Origin: Eggerthella timonensis
GTDB lineage: Bacteria; Actinomycetota; Coriobacteriia; Coriobacteriales; Eggerthellaceae
NCBI RefSeq assembly: GCF_900184265.1
Contig: NZ_FXXA01000002.1
Location: 1,010,734 to 1,074,733 of the forward strand
DNA length: 64,000 nucleotides
Direction: 5' to 3'
In this document: positions 25,985-35,345 of the stretch, in pieces
Position numbering within the stretch: the first letter of the stretch is position 1
Layout of the letters: each line of letters starts with the position of its first letter
The notes under the pieces: generated by a model
What the model was told of the DNA's origin: nothing
Databases searched by the model: none
The model's input: only the letters and a program-made list of their open reading frames with translations
Position numbers and translations under genes: made by a program

Positions 25985-26302
25985 TTACGCTCCCATCTTC
26001 AATACGACCACGCCGGCGATGATGGCCACGAGGCCCATCGCCTTCTTCGCGTTGAATCCCTCGTGCCAGAACGCCGTGCCCACTACGGCGGTCAGAGCGA
26101 TGCCGAGGCCGGTCCACACCGCGTAGGCGAAGCCGAGCGGCAATTGCTCCAACGTTTGCGCGATCAGGTAGAACGCGACGATGTATCCGACGACGATGCC
26201 GACGACGGGCAGCTTGCGCGTGAACCCGTTCGACAGCTTCATCATGGAGTCGGCGAACACCTCGAAGACGACGGCGATGCCGAGCAGCACGTAGGGTGAC
26301 AT
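25985..26302 (-). CDS. SMR-family efflux subunit (smaller partner)
   Basis: 105 residues, four membrane segments. The essential Glu is in GIAVVFEVFADSMMKLS, and LPLGFAYAVWTGLGIALTA is the family signature. It is the first gene of the SMR pair, preceded by AGGAGG. It is transcribed from a MerR-type promoter (26345-26375) shared with the divergent regulator gene at 26407. Paired SMR genes of this kind, such as EbrAB and YkkCD, usually work together. Confidence 0.9.
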   Translation of the reverse strand: MSPYVLLGIAVVFEVFADSMMKLSNGFTRKLPVVGIVVGYIVAFYLIAQTLEQLPLGFAYAVWTGLGIALTAVVGTAFWHEGFNAKKAMGLVAIIAGVVVLKMGA

Positions 26303-26344
26303 GATTCCTCCTATTCGCTTGACCCTGATTGATCAAGTTCTGAT

Positions 26345-26375
26345 ATCCTAAAGTATCCCCTAAGGGACGAGTCAA
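26345..26375 (-). promoter_or_regulatory. MerR-type promoter with 19-bp spacer and central dyad
   Basis: On the minus strand a -35 TTGACT (26370-26375) and a -10 TAGGAT (26345-26350) are 19 bp apart, the stretched spacing untwisted by MerR activators. The spacer carries TCCC-CTAA-GGGA symmetry. It should drive the SMR pair under control of the MerR protein at 26407. Confidence 0.75.
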
Positions 26376-26406
26376 TCGCCCCATGTGCAGAATGTGGAGG
26401 AGCGCC

Positions 26407-27261
26407 ATGAGAAACGACCTGCTTTCCATCGGCGAGGTTGCCCACCTCAAGGGCGTGGGCGTGAAGGCGCTGCGCTACTACGAGCGTATCGGCATCCTGC
26501 GCCCCGCGTATGTGAACCCCGACACGGGCTACCGCTACTACGCGCTGCGCCAGATGAACGAGCTCGACGTGATCGTGTCGTGCGTGCAGCTGGGCGTACC
26601 CCTCAAAGAACTGGCCGACTACGTATCCGAGCGCGGCGTGATGGATATATCGTCCCTGTTGGAGCGCGCATACGGTCTGGCGAAGGAGAAGCTGCGCGCA
26701 ACGCAGGCCATTCTCATGGAGTTGGACGGCTATCGCTCGGAGATCGCCGTGCAGGATGCGCTGCGCACCTCGCCGACCCCGTACGAGCGCACGCTGGGCG
26801 ACCGCACGTTCCTGGCGATACCGTGGGATCGTCCGGCGTTCGACGCGAAGCGCTACACGAAGGCCATGACCGAGCTGTACGGCGAAACGAAGCGCGCCGG
26901 CATCGCGCCGCTGTTTTTGCAGGGCATGATCTGCCTGCAGCGTGGCGCAACGGGGAGGGCGATGGCCGGCGCGGAGGAGGGGGCGGGGCCGTCCTGGTAC
27001 GTCGCGCTCGAAGTGAGGGCGTTGCCGGGCGAGAAGCTAACGGCGCCGCACGAGGCCAACATGTGCCTGCTCGAGCTGCCCGGCGGCATGTTTCGAGGTT
27101 GGCGCGTCGAGCGCGAGACGTTCGAGCTGTGCTATCGCGAGGTCTTCGAAGAAGCGCAGGCCGCAGCCGTCGAAGAAGCGCATGAAACCCTGCTGGCGTT
27201 CGAGGTCTGGGACGCCGAGCTCCGCACCGACCGTACCATCGTCGAAGTTCTGAGGGGATAG
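26407..27261 (+). CDS. MerR-family regulator with effector-binding domain (BmrR-like)
   Basis: 284 residues. The N-terminal MerR DNA-binding domain (SIGEVAHLKGVGVKALRYYERIG, PDTGYRYYALRQMNELDVI) is followed by a dimer helix and a C-terminal domain from about residue 125. That domain (RTFLAIPWDRPAFDAKRYTKAM) resembles the GyrI-like drug-binding domain of BmrR and BltR. ATG 26407 follows GGAGGAGCGCC; the ATG at 26383 has no site. It is divergent from the SMR pair and should activate it on binding a toxic cation. It ends 3 bp from the convergent MFS gene. Confidence 0.9.
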   Translation: MRNDLLSIGEVAHLKGVGVKALRYYERIGILRPAYVNPDTGYRYYALRQMNELDVIVSCVQLGVPLKELADYVSERGVMDISSLLERAYGLAKEKLRATQAILMELDGYRSEIAVQDALRTSPTPYERTLGDRTFLAIPWDRPAFDAKRYTKAMTELYGETKRAGIAPLFLQGMICLQRGATGRAMAGAEEGAGPSWYVALEVRALPGEKLTAPHEANMCLLELPGGMFRGWRVERETFELCYREVFEEAQAAAVEEAHETLLAFEVWDAELRTDRTIVEVLRG

Positions 27262-27264
27262 ATC

Positions 27265-28554
27265 CTACCCCTCGTCGTAGGCGGGTTCGGCTTCGCCCTC
27301 CGCGCTGGGGGACGCGGGGCGCGCTGCGTCGACGTCTTTAATGCCCTTGAGCGGGATGCGGGAGCGCAGGAGCGCCACCCAGCCGATGAGGGCGACGCCC
27401 ATCGAGACGACGATGATCGCGCCCACGCCCACCACGTAGTTCGGCCACGGCAGCACGGCCACCAGCATCCCCAAGCAGCCGATGGCCGTATGCGCGAAGT
27501 TGATGAGCGACGACGCGGCCCCGGTGTCGCCGTCTTGCTGCGACAGCAAGACGTTCGTGCTGTAGGGGCGAACGGCGGCTTCCGTCAGCGCGAACACGAG
27601 GAACGTGACGCAGAACAGCGTCGGGCCCAGCTCGCCCACGGCCAGCATGGCCGCACCGGATGCGAGCGCGACTGCCAGCAGGATGCTCGTGAAGCGGCGC
27701 GCCGACACGAAGCGCGATGCTGCCAGCCAGATGAACGGCCCTGCCGCCGTCAGCAGCGCGGCGAAGGCGAAGTACATGCTGTAACCCAGCTCGGTCAGCC
27801 CGAAGAACGTGATGTACACGTACGATCCTACGGCGATGTACGCCATGAACGGCAGGTTGTACAGGCCGACGATGCCGAGGAACGCCGAGAACCCCTTGTT
27901 GCGCGCCACCGCGCCCAGCTGCCTCATGCTGCCCAGCACGGTGCCCTCGTAGCGATCTTGGGCGGGGAGCGTCTCGTCGAACAGCAGAGCCAGCACCGCG
28001 CAGACGAGCCCGATGGCCGCGAGCACCCAGAACGTCATGCGCCAGTCGGCGACCTGCAGGATGAGCGCGCCCGCCACCGGTGCGAGCACGGGCCCTACCA
28101 CGAACATCACCTGCACCACGGACAGCAGCGCCTCGCGCCGCTCGGGAACGACGGCGTCCTTCACCACCGCCGTGGACACCGCGCTCACCGCTCCGGCGCC
28201 GAGGGCTTGCAGAATGCGCATGGCGATGAGCATGACGATGTCCGCCGACAGCGCACACAACGCGCTGGCCAGCGCATACGTGAGAATACCTGCAAGCAGC
28301 ACGGGCTTGCGGCCGTAGCGGTCGCTCGTGGGGCCGAACGCCAGCAGGCCCACGGCGAAGAACAGGAAATACCCCACGAGCGTGAGGTTTACCATGCCCT
28401 CCGACGTGTTGAAATGTTCGGTCATGTGCGGGACGGCCGGCGTGTACATGTCCAGCGACAGGGGAGTGACGAGCGACGTGATGACCAGCAGTACGATAAG
28501 CCCCAACGGCCCCAATCGCCGTTGCGGTTGCGCCAGCCACGAGTGCAGTGCCAT
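27265..28554 (-). CDS. Bcr/CflA-like MFS drug exporter
   Basis: 429 residues with 12 predicted membrane segments. The loop 2-3 motif (FGPTSDRYGRKPVLLAG) and the motif C region of antiporters (VVGPVLAPVAGALI) are present. The N-terminal PLSLDMYTPAVPHMTEHF is characteristic of the Bcr/CflA DHA1 group. It probably expels an antibiotic or other small molecule in exchange for protons. It is a single gene, convergent with merR and followed downstream by the sensor kinase operon. The substrate cannot be inferred. Confidence 0.88.
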   Translation of the reverse strand: MALHSWLAQPQRRLGPLGLIVLLVITSLVTPLSLDMYTPAVPHMTEHFNTSEGMVNLTLVGYFLFFAVGLLAFGPTSDRYGRKPVLLAGILTYALASALCALSADIVMLIAMRILQALGAGAVSAVSTAVVKDAVVPERREALLSVVQVMFVVGPVLAPVAGALILQVADWRMTFWVLAAIGLVCAVLALLFDETLPAQDRYEGTVLGSMRQLGAVARNKGFSAFLGIVGLYNLPFMAYIAVGSYVYITFFGLTELGYSMYFAFAALLTAAGPFIWLAASRFVSARRFTSILLAVALASGAAMLAVGELGPTLFCVTFLVFALTEAAVRPYSTNVLLSQQDGDTGAASSLINFAHTAIGCLGMLVAVLPWPNYVVGVGAIIVVSMGVALIGWVALLRSRIPLKGIKDVDAARPASPSAEGEAEPAYDEG

Positions 28555-28641
28555 GTGCGTGATTCTCCTTGCAAAGCAGCGCCCGACAGGCGCATGAAGG
28601 TTCAGGTTGAACTCCCAGTATAAAAGACTTCGCGCCCGCCG

Positions 28642-29942
28642 TCAGGCGGGCAAGGTTGGCAACGTGAGGGTGAAGGTGGTGCCGCGGGCCTCGTCGCTGG
28701 CGGCAACGAGGGTGCCGCCGTGCTCCTCGGCAATGGCGTGCGCGATGGCCAGCCCCAGGCCGTAGCCGCTGTCGTCGCGCGTGCGCGCCTTGTCGGCGCG
28801 GTAGAAGCGGTCGAACACGTGGGGGAGGTCCTCGGGCGCGATAGCGAAGCCGGTGTTGTGCACTGACAGCTCGACGCGCCGCGCGCCCCGTCGCAGCGCG
28901 ACATCCACGCTACCGCCGTCGTCGACGTACTTGCACGCGTTGTCCAGCAGCGTGCCCACCAGCTTGCGCAGCCGCATCGCGTTGCCGCGCACCAGCACGC
29001 TCTCGTCGAGGCGCGATTGCAGGTCGATGGCGCGCTCGAAGGCAACGGACTCGAACTGCAGCAGCTCACCTTCCACGAGATCGGCAAGGTCGAGCCGCTC
29101 CATCGTCGGTTTCGAGGCGCCTTCGTCCACCTGTGCAAGCAGCAGCAGGTCGCCCACGAGTTCCTGCATCTGTTCCGCTTCGTGTTGGGTGCTCTCGATC
29201 CACTGGCTTTGGCTGGCGATGCTGCGCTCGGGGTGCTCGAGCAGGATGGACGTGTTCGCGAGGATCACGGTGAGGGGCGTCTTCAGATCATGGGACGCAT
29301 CGGCCACGAACTGCCGTTGCTGGCGCCATGCGCGGTCGACGGGCCGCAGCGCCCAGCGCGAGAAGAACATGCTGACCACGAAGAACGCCGCCAACGCCGC
29401 CACGCCCACGCCCGCCAGCGTGAGGGCCAGGGTCTGCCAGCCGCTGGCGGCGCTCATGTCCACGAACGCGAGGTACGTGGTGCCTCCCACGACGCGCTTC
29501 TCGTAGAACAGCCCCAGGCCGTCCAGGTTGCCGGTGCCGTCGGGTTGGTCGGCCAGCGCTTCTGCGGCCTGCGTCCGCACGTCGTCGGCGATGGAGGCCG
29601 TCGTGCGCGTGGGGACGGCGGTCAGCGCGCCGTCGTCGCCCACCGAGAACACGGCCACGGGGATGGTGGGGTCCGATCCGCCGCGCTTGCCGCCGATCTC
29701 GGGTGGCGTGGAGCCTTCGCGATCGACGTCGGTCGGCGCCTGCGCGCCGGCGCCTCCTCCGGGCTGGCCGCCGCCCGGCGCGCCGGACGCGTCGCTCACG
29801 TGGGCAAGGGCGCCGTCGAGCGTCTCGTGCACATGGGCGACGCTCTGCTGGTAGTTGATGACGCAGATGGCGGTGAACACCGCGGCCAGCACCACGGCCA
29901 CGGTGGCCATGTTGAGCGCGATGAACTTGATGCGCAGCTTCT

Positions 29943-29949
<7 letters not shown>
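28642..29949 (-). CDS. Sensor histidine kinase
   Basis: 435 residues. An N-terminal membrane helix (15-35), an extracytoplasmic region (about 36-175) with a Gly/Pro-rich insert (GAPGGGQPGGGAGAQAP), and a second helix frame the sensor. HAMP-like R-P-V-D-R-A-W leads to the His box FVADASHDLKTPLTVI. N box (LLDNACKYVDDGG), F box and G2 box (DDSGYGLGLAIAHAI) complete the kinase. The start overlaps the response-regulator gene by 7 bp, so the two are translationally coupled. It likely governs the divergent VTC operon at 30921 and perhaps other genes. Confidence 0.92.
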
Positions 29950-30677
<728 letters not shown>

Positions 30678-30920
30678 GCCGACCCGCTTTCCTTCGAGTG
30701 CCTCGCTTCCATTGTAGCGGCAACCCTGAAAAGCATCTGAAAGAAACGCGTCGAATCCCCCTGCGGGGATGCTGAGGACAGGGGGAGGGAACCCTCTCGG
30801 GCGTGAGACCTTCCCGGCCTTGGCGTTCCTGCACGGTCGCCCGCGGGCGGCGGGGCCTTTCAGGGAACTTTCAGGCTGCGCGACTAGGATGCGGTGTCTG
30901 ATGGAAAGGAGCGGTATCCC

Positions 30921-31862
30921 ATGACAACGTTCACCGACGTATTCGAACGCAAGGAAGTGAAGTATCGCCTCGATGCGCGGCAGCACCGCGCGATGACGGC
31001 CGCGCTGCGCGGCCGCATGGCGCCCGACGCGTTCGGCCGCACGCGCATCGTGAGCCGCTACCTCGACACGCCCGAGCGCGCGCTCATCGAGCGGTCGCTG
31101 GACAAGCCGCTGTACAAGGAGAAGCTGCGGCTGCGCGGGTACGGCGCGCCGCAGGCTCACGACCGCGTGTTCGTGGAGATCAAGACGAAGTACAAGGGCA
31201 TCGTGTACAAGCGCCGGGTGGGGTGCTCGCTGGCCGCCGCCTGCGCCTATCTGGACGGAACGCCGTACGAGAAAGCCTGCGAGCGCTTCCCGCTGGCCGA
31301 CGCGGAGATGGCTGCCGAATCGCTGTCGCCGCGCAGCGTGCAGATCGCCCGCGAGATCGATGCGTTCGCGGCGCGCCATCGGCCGCTGCGGCCCTCGATG
31401 CTCATCACCTGCGAGCGCACGGCGTACGCGTCGCTCGCGTGCGGCGACGGGGCCGCTGGCTCAGGGGTGCTGGCGTCCGTCGCGCCTGCCGACGTGCCGG
31501 ATGACCTGCGCATCACCTTCGACGCCGCCATCGCTTACCGCGACCTGTTCGCGCCGCGTTCCGACGCCGCGCACGCGCTGCTGTCGTCCGGCGACGCCGT
31601 GATGGAGATCAAGTCGTCGGGCCCGTTTCCGTTGTGGCTCGTCCGGGCCCTCGATGCGTGCGAGGCGTACCCGTCGTCGTTCTCGAAGTACGGGGAAGCG
31701 TACCGGGCCTGCACGGCCGCTGCTGGTCGGGGCGGGGCGATGCCCTCTGTGGCGCGCGCGTCCCAAGCGGCCGCCGAGCAGAAGGCCGAGCGGTTCGCCG
31801 CCGCGCTGCGCAGCCGCCCGCGCCGCTTTCGCGCCCCGTCCCACACGCCCACCCGTTGCTGA
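30921..31862 (+). CDS. VTC-domain (polyphosphate polymerase-like) protein
   Basis: 313 residues, predicted cytoplasmic. The VTC tunnel fold is indicated by FERKEVKYRLDARQ, IVSRYLDTPER, LRLRGYG, VFVEIKTKYKGIVYKRR and MEIKSSGPFPLWLV, which provide the basic and Glu residues that bind polyphosphate and metal. In yeast Vtc4 this domain makes polyphosphate. Here it heads an operon with a DUF4956 membrane protein and a beta-helix lipoprotein, a combination seen in many bacteria but without a settled role. The start follows AAAGGAGCGG. The C-terminal tail is rich in Arg and Ala. Confidence 0.85.
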   Translation: MTTFTDVFERKEVKYRLDARQHRAMTAALRGRMAPDAFGRTRIVSRYLDTPERALIERSLDKPLYKEKLRLRGYGAPQAHDRVFVEIKTKYKGIVYKRRVGCSLAAACAYLDGTPYEKACERFPLADAEMAAESLSPRSVQIAREIDAFAARHRPLRPSMLITCERTAYASLACGDGAAGSGVLASVAPADVPDDLRITFDAAIAYRDLFAPRSDAAHALLSSGDAVMEIKSSGPFPLWLVRALDACEAYPSSFSKYGEAYRACTAAAGRGGAMPSVARASQAAAEQKAERFAAALRSRPRRFRAPSHTPTRC

Positions 31863-31893
31863 GTTGCTGAGGCGCTGCGGGCACGGAAATCGG

Positions 31894-32050
31894 CTCGAAG
31901 TAAGCAATTTTGACGTTTTGCGAACGTTTCCCGCTCCGAAACGACTTCGCATTTCAAGACGCTTCGCAAAAGGCCAGGTGAGCGATTCCGCTGGAGGCTT
32001 ACTGCGGTGTTCGAAGTACGCAAAACGAAAAAATTGCTTGGAACTTCGAG
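31894..32050. repeat. 157-bp element with imperfect terminal inverted repeats
   Basis: The left end (31894 onward: CTCGAAGTAAGCAATTTTG then CGTTTTGCG) is largely the reverse complement of the right end (CGCAAAACG at 32019-32027, AAATTGCTTG, CTTCGAG to 32050). It fills most of the gap between the VTC gene and the DUF4956 gene, so the operon messenger would contain a long stem-loop. Confidence 0.65.
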
Positions 32051-32108
32051 ATTCGCGTGTCCGAAGGCCTCGAAGAGCCCCCATCCCTCTACCTGAAAGG
32101 AACCAATC

Positions 32109-32804
32109 GTGCTAGATGCGGCTTTAACCTCGATATTCGGATCGGCGGAATCGCTCGTTGCGGGCGTGTCCACCGTCGACTTCTTGCTGTGCTGCCTCGC
32201 GTCCATCGTGCTGGGCGCGGCGGTGGCCGCCATCTACATGTTCCGCCACACGTACTCCAAGAACTTCGTCGTGACGTTGGCGCTGCTGCCGCTCATCGTG
32301 CAGATGGTCATCACGCTGGTGAACGGCAACCTGGGTGCGGGCATCGCGGTGATGGGCGTGTTCAACCTCGTGCGCTTCCGCTCCATCCCTGGCAGCGCGA
32401 AGGACATCGGCAGCGTGTTCCTCGCGATGGCCATCGGCTTGGCCACGGGCATGGGATTCATCGCGCTGGCCGTGCTGTTCACCATTATCGTGGCCATCGT
32501 GAACGTGGGCTACGTGCTGTCGCCCTTCGGCAAGCAGAAGGAGCCGGAGAAGACGCTGAAGATCACCATTCCCGATGACCTCGAGTACGACGGCGTGTTC
32601 GACGACGTGCTGAAACGCTACACCGACGAGCATGAGCTGACGCTCGTGCAAACCACGAACATGGGCAGCCTGTTCTTGCTCGAGTACGCCGTGCGCATGA
32701 AGCAGCCCGGCCTTGAGAAGCGCATGATCGACGAACTGCGCTGCCGCAACGGCAATCTCAAGATCACCTGCGGCCGCGCTGCCGCGAGTAAGGATGTGTT
32801 GTGA
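32109..32804 (+). CDS. DUF4956 membrane protein
   Basis: 231 residues from a GTG start behind AAAGGA. Three to four membrane segments lie in residues 20-135 (FLLCCLASIVLGAAVAAIYMF is the first), with the DUF4956 hallmark VMGVFNLVRFRSIPGSAKDI. A cytoplasmic C-terminal domain follows. It sits between VTC and the beta-helix lipoprotein and overlaps the latter by one base. It may form a channel or anchor for the VTC protein; that is inference. Confidence 0.85.
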   Translation: MLDAALTSIFGSAESLVAGVSTVDFLLCCLASIVLGAAVAAIYMFRHTYSKNFVVTLALLPLIVQMVITLVNGNLGAGIAVMGVFNLVRFRSIPGSAKDIGSVFLAMAIGLATGMGFIALAVLFTIIVAIVNVGYVLSPFGKQKEPEKTLKITIPDDLEYDGVFDDVLKRYTDEHELTLVQTTNMGSLFLLEYAVRMKQPGLEKRMIDELRCRNGNLKITCGRAAASKDVL

Positions 32805-34837
32805 TGAACGGAAAACTGCAGGGCTTGAGCCCCTTCGTGTGCGGCATCGTGCTGTTGATGATCTTGTGTTCGGCACTGCTGATGCACGGGTGCGCGTCAA
32901 GCGGCGACGCCGAACCCGCCGCCTCCGCTAGCGTCTCCTCCGCCGACGCGACGGCGGACAGCGACGCTTCCGACGCCACGTCGTTCGCCGATGTCGCGGC
33001 TTCTTTCGACGCGTCGGCGCTCGACCTCGACTACAGCAACCGCGACCAGGACCCCTCCTACGACGATGCTGCCGCGACGCATGTCGTGCTTGCAGGCAGC
33101 GCGGCTACCGTCGAAGGGTCTGGCGCGACGGCGGACGGCTCCACGGTGACCATCACGGCTGCGGGCGTCTATGTGGTGTCGGGCTCGCTCGACGACGGCC
33201 AGCTGGTGGTCGAGGCGCCCGAGGACGCGAAGGTGCAGATGGTGCTCGCGGGTGCGACCATCCACAACGAGGACGGGCCCGCCGTGTACGTGAAGCAGGC
33301 CGACAAGTGCTTCGTCACGCTGGCCGACGGGACGCAGAACGCGCTCACCGACGGGGCGGAGTACGTGCTGGAAGACGGCTCCGACGAGCCGTACGCCACG
33401 CTGTTCAGCCGCGCCGACCTCACGTTGAACGGCTCGGGCACGCTGACGGTGACCGGCGCGTACCGTCACGCGGTGTGCTCGAAGGACGACCTCGTCGTCA
33501 CGGGCGGTACCTACGCGGTGTCGGCGGCGGAGGACGCGCTGCGCGGTCGTGACTGCGTGAAGATCCTCGACGGCGACTTCACGCTGACGGCCGGCGGCGA
33601 CGGCATCAAGTCGAACAAAGACACGAACGCCGTGAAGGGCTTCGTCTCCATCGACGGCGGCACGTTCGCCATCGAGGCGGGCGACGACGGCATCCAGGCG
33701 CAAACCTATCTGCGCATCGCGGGCGGCGAATTCTCCATCGCCGCGACGGACGACGCGCTGCATTCCGGCCTCGAGGGGCTGCTGGCGGGTGGCACGCTCG
33801 ACATCGAGACCGGCGACGACGCGTTCCATGCCGAGACGAAGCTCGTCATCGACGACGGCACGGTGAACGTGACCGCGTGCTACGAGGGCTACGAAGCCGA
33901 GAAGCTGTACATCAACGGCGGCGATACCCACATCGTGGCCAGCGACGATGCCATCAACGCAGCACCGGCCGACTTGGCCGACGGAGAGGAGGGCTCTGCC
34001 ACGGCGGACGCGACTGGAAGCGCTGCTGCTGCGATCGATGCCGCTCCCGCAGCGCCGTCGGGCGACGGCGCCCCCGCGGACGGCGAGGCTCCCACGATGG
34101 GCGATGCCCCTGCCGACGGCGAACCGCCCGCTGGCGGCGAACCCCCGAGCGAGCGCGACTTCAACAACGGCGCGCCCGACAACGCGTTTGCCGAGGGCGG
34201 CGCGGGCGGCCAAGGCGGCGGCATGGGGATGGGCGACGAGAACTGCCTCATCCAGATCAACGGCGGCTACACCGTGCTCGACGCCGCGGGCGACGCCGTG
34301 GACAGCAACGGATCCGTCGAGGTCGCGGGCGGCGTGCTGCTGGTCAACGGTCCCACGAGCGGCGGCGACGGCGCGTTCGACTACGATCTCACGGCCACCG
34401 TCACGGGCGGCACCGTGCTCATGGTGGGCTCCACGGGCATGGCGCAGAACTTCACGAGCGGCGAGCAGCCCTTCGCGTTCGCCACCGTCGGCGGCAACGC
34501 GGGCGACAGCGTCGCGGTCGTCGACGCCGACGGCACGGTGGTAGCCTCGCTCACGGCCTCCAAGCAGTTCGGCATGGTGCTGGCATCCAGCCCCGCGTTC
34601 GAGGAGGGCGGTTCGTACTCGCTCGTGACAGGCGCCACCGTGACCGGCGCGAACGCCGACGGCTACACCGATTCCGGTACGATCAGCGGCGGCGCTTCCA
34701 CCGAGGTTACTGCGTCCACCACCGCAACCGGCGGCATGGGCGGCCTCGGCGCCGGAGGCGGCGGCATGCCCGCCGGCCAAGGCGGCGACGTCCAGCGCGG
34801 CATGCGCGGCAGAGGCGCATCCGCCGACATGACCTAA
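32804..34837 (+). CDS. Beta-helix carbohydrate-binding lipoprotein (Cthe_2159-like)
   Basis: 677 residues. The lipobox is LMHGC within the first 30 residues. From about 80 to 400 runs a repetitive beta-helix of the PF14262/Cthe_2159 type (GVYVVSGSLDDGQLVVEAP, GPAVYVKQADKCFVTLADG, LRIAGGEFSIAATDDALHS, LVIDDGTVNVTACYEGYEAEK). An acidic Pro/Gly-rich insert (GDGAPADGEAPTMGDAPADG) interrupts it, and it resumes to about 630. The tail is Gly/Met-rich. It starts as ATGA overlapping the DUF4956 stop. It should coat or bind polysaccharide at the cell surface. The Asp/Gly-rich composition also suggests calcium binding. Confidence 0.85.
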   Translation: MNGKLQGLSPFVCGIVLLMILCSALLMHGCASSGDAEPAASASVSSADATADSDASDATSFADVAASFDASALDLDYSNRDQDPSYDDAAATHVVLAGSAATVEGSGATADGSTVTITAAGVYVVSGSLDDGQLVVEAPEDAKVQMVLAGATIHNEDGPAVYVKQADKCFVTLADGTQNALTDGAEYVLEDGSDEPYATLFSRADLTLNGSGTLTVTGAYRHAVCSKDDLVVTGGTYAVSAAEDALRGRDCVKILDGDFTLTAGGDGIKSNKDTNAVKGFVSIDGGTFAIEAGDDGIQAQTYLRIAGGEFSIAATDDALHSGLEGLLAGGTLDIETGDDAFHAETKLVIDDGTVNVTACYEGYEAEKLYINGGDTHIVASDDAINAAPADLADGEEGSATADATGSAAAAIDAAPAAPSGDGAPADGEAPTMGDAPADGEPPAGGEPPSERDFNNGAPDNAFAEGGAGGQGGGMGMGDENCLIQINGGYTVLDAAGDAVDSNGSVEVAGGVLLVNGPTSGGDGAFDYDLTATVTGGTVLMVGSTGMAQNFTSGEQPFAFATVGGNAGDSVAVVDADGTVVASLTASKQFGMVLASSPAFEEGGSYSLVTGATVTGANADGYTDSGTISGGASTEVTASTTATGGMGGLGAGGGGMPAGQGGDVQRGMRGRGASADMT

Positions 34838-34889
34838 AGACGCTACGGGTTGGACTCCGCTTCGGCGCATCCAACCCGCGACGCGTCTT
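34837..34889 (+). terminator. Terminator-like hairpin after the VTC operon
   Basis: CGGGTTGGA (34846-34854) and TCCAACCCG (34870-34878) pair perfectly, extended by AAGACGC and GCGTCTT across a small internal loop. It begins at the stop codon of the lipoprotein gene. Confidence 0.7.
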
Positions 34890-34894
34890 CAGAG

Positions 34895-34953
34895 CCATCT
34901 TCGCTCCTAAAACACGCCACAGCAGCTGTGGCGTGTTTTAGGAGCGAAGATGG
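34895..34953. repeat. 59-bp perfect palindrome
   Basis: Each arm is 29 bp (34895-34923 and 34925-34953) with a single A between, centred on CACAGCAGCTGTG. The inner flank reads AAAACACGCC/GGCGTGTTTT and the outer CCATCTTCG/CGAAGATGG. It lies between the lipoprotein terminator and a decayed regulator gene. Such perfection suggests selection or very recent origin. Confidence 0.85.
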
Positions 34954-34991
34954 GTACCCAGCATGCAGCAAGCTTCCGCGGCTCCCCCTTT

Positions 34992-35079
34992 CTAGCGATC
35001 GCGCATCCCGGCTGCACGATCGACCAGCTCCTGCTTGGTGTGCACGTCCGCTTTCCGATAGATGCTTTTGGCGTGGGAC
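34992..35079 (-). pseudogene. C-terminal remnant of a LuxR-family regulator
   Basis: On the minus strand from about 35079 to the TAG at 34992 the frame reads SHAKSIYRKADVHTKQELVD and ends AAGMRDR. This is the recognition helix and last helix of a LuxR domain; compare SHASSIYHKLGVHTQQELLD in the gene at 42973-44481. An in-frame stop lies immediately upstream, so only the last ~29 codons survive. It abuts an FMN-binding remnant on the opposite strand. Confidence 0.75.
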
Positions 35080-35259
35080 TACGCCGCGGTGGACGTGCTC
35101 GAGCAGAACGAGACGCCCTCCATCGCCGGGGATGCGATCGCCTCGATGCCGGCGAGCATCGTCGCGGCGGGGTCGGTCGACGTCGACGTGGTGTCGGGTG
35201 CCACCATCACCAGCAAAGCGATCATCGCCGCCGTCGAAGATGCCCTGAGCAAGGCGTAG
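35080..35259 (+). pseudogene. C-terminal remnant of an FMN-binding reductase domain
   Basis: The plus-strand frame ending at 35259 reads DYAAVDVLEQNETPSIAGDA, then ASMPASIV and VDVVSGATITSKAIIAAVED, and stops in ALSKA. It matches the last ~60 residues of FMN_bind domains, including the SGAT flavinylation site. There is no upstream gene body or ribosome site. With the LuxR tail at 34992 it forms the two outer ends of a lost divergent regulator-reductase module. Confidence 0.75.
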
Positions 35260-35345
35260 CCGGCACGTTTGGAGGGAAGCGCTGCGCTCCAGGATCAAGA
35301 AAGACCTGGGGCGCAGCAGGGAGGCTGTTGGACGCGTGGCCGTGT

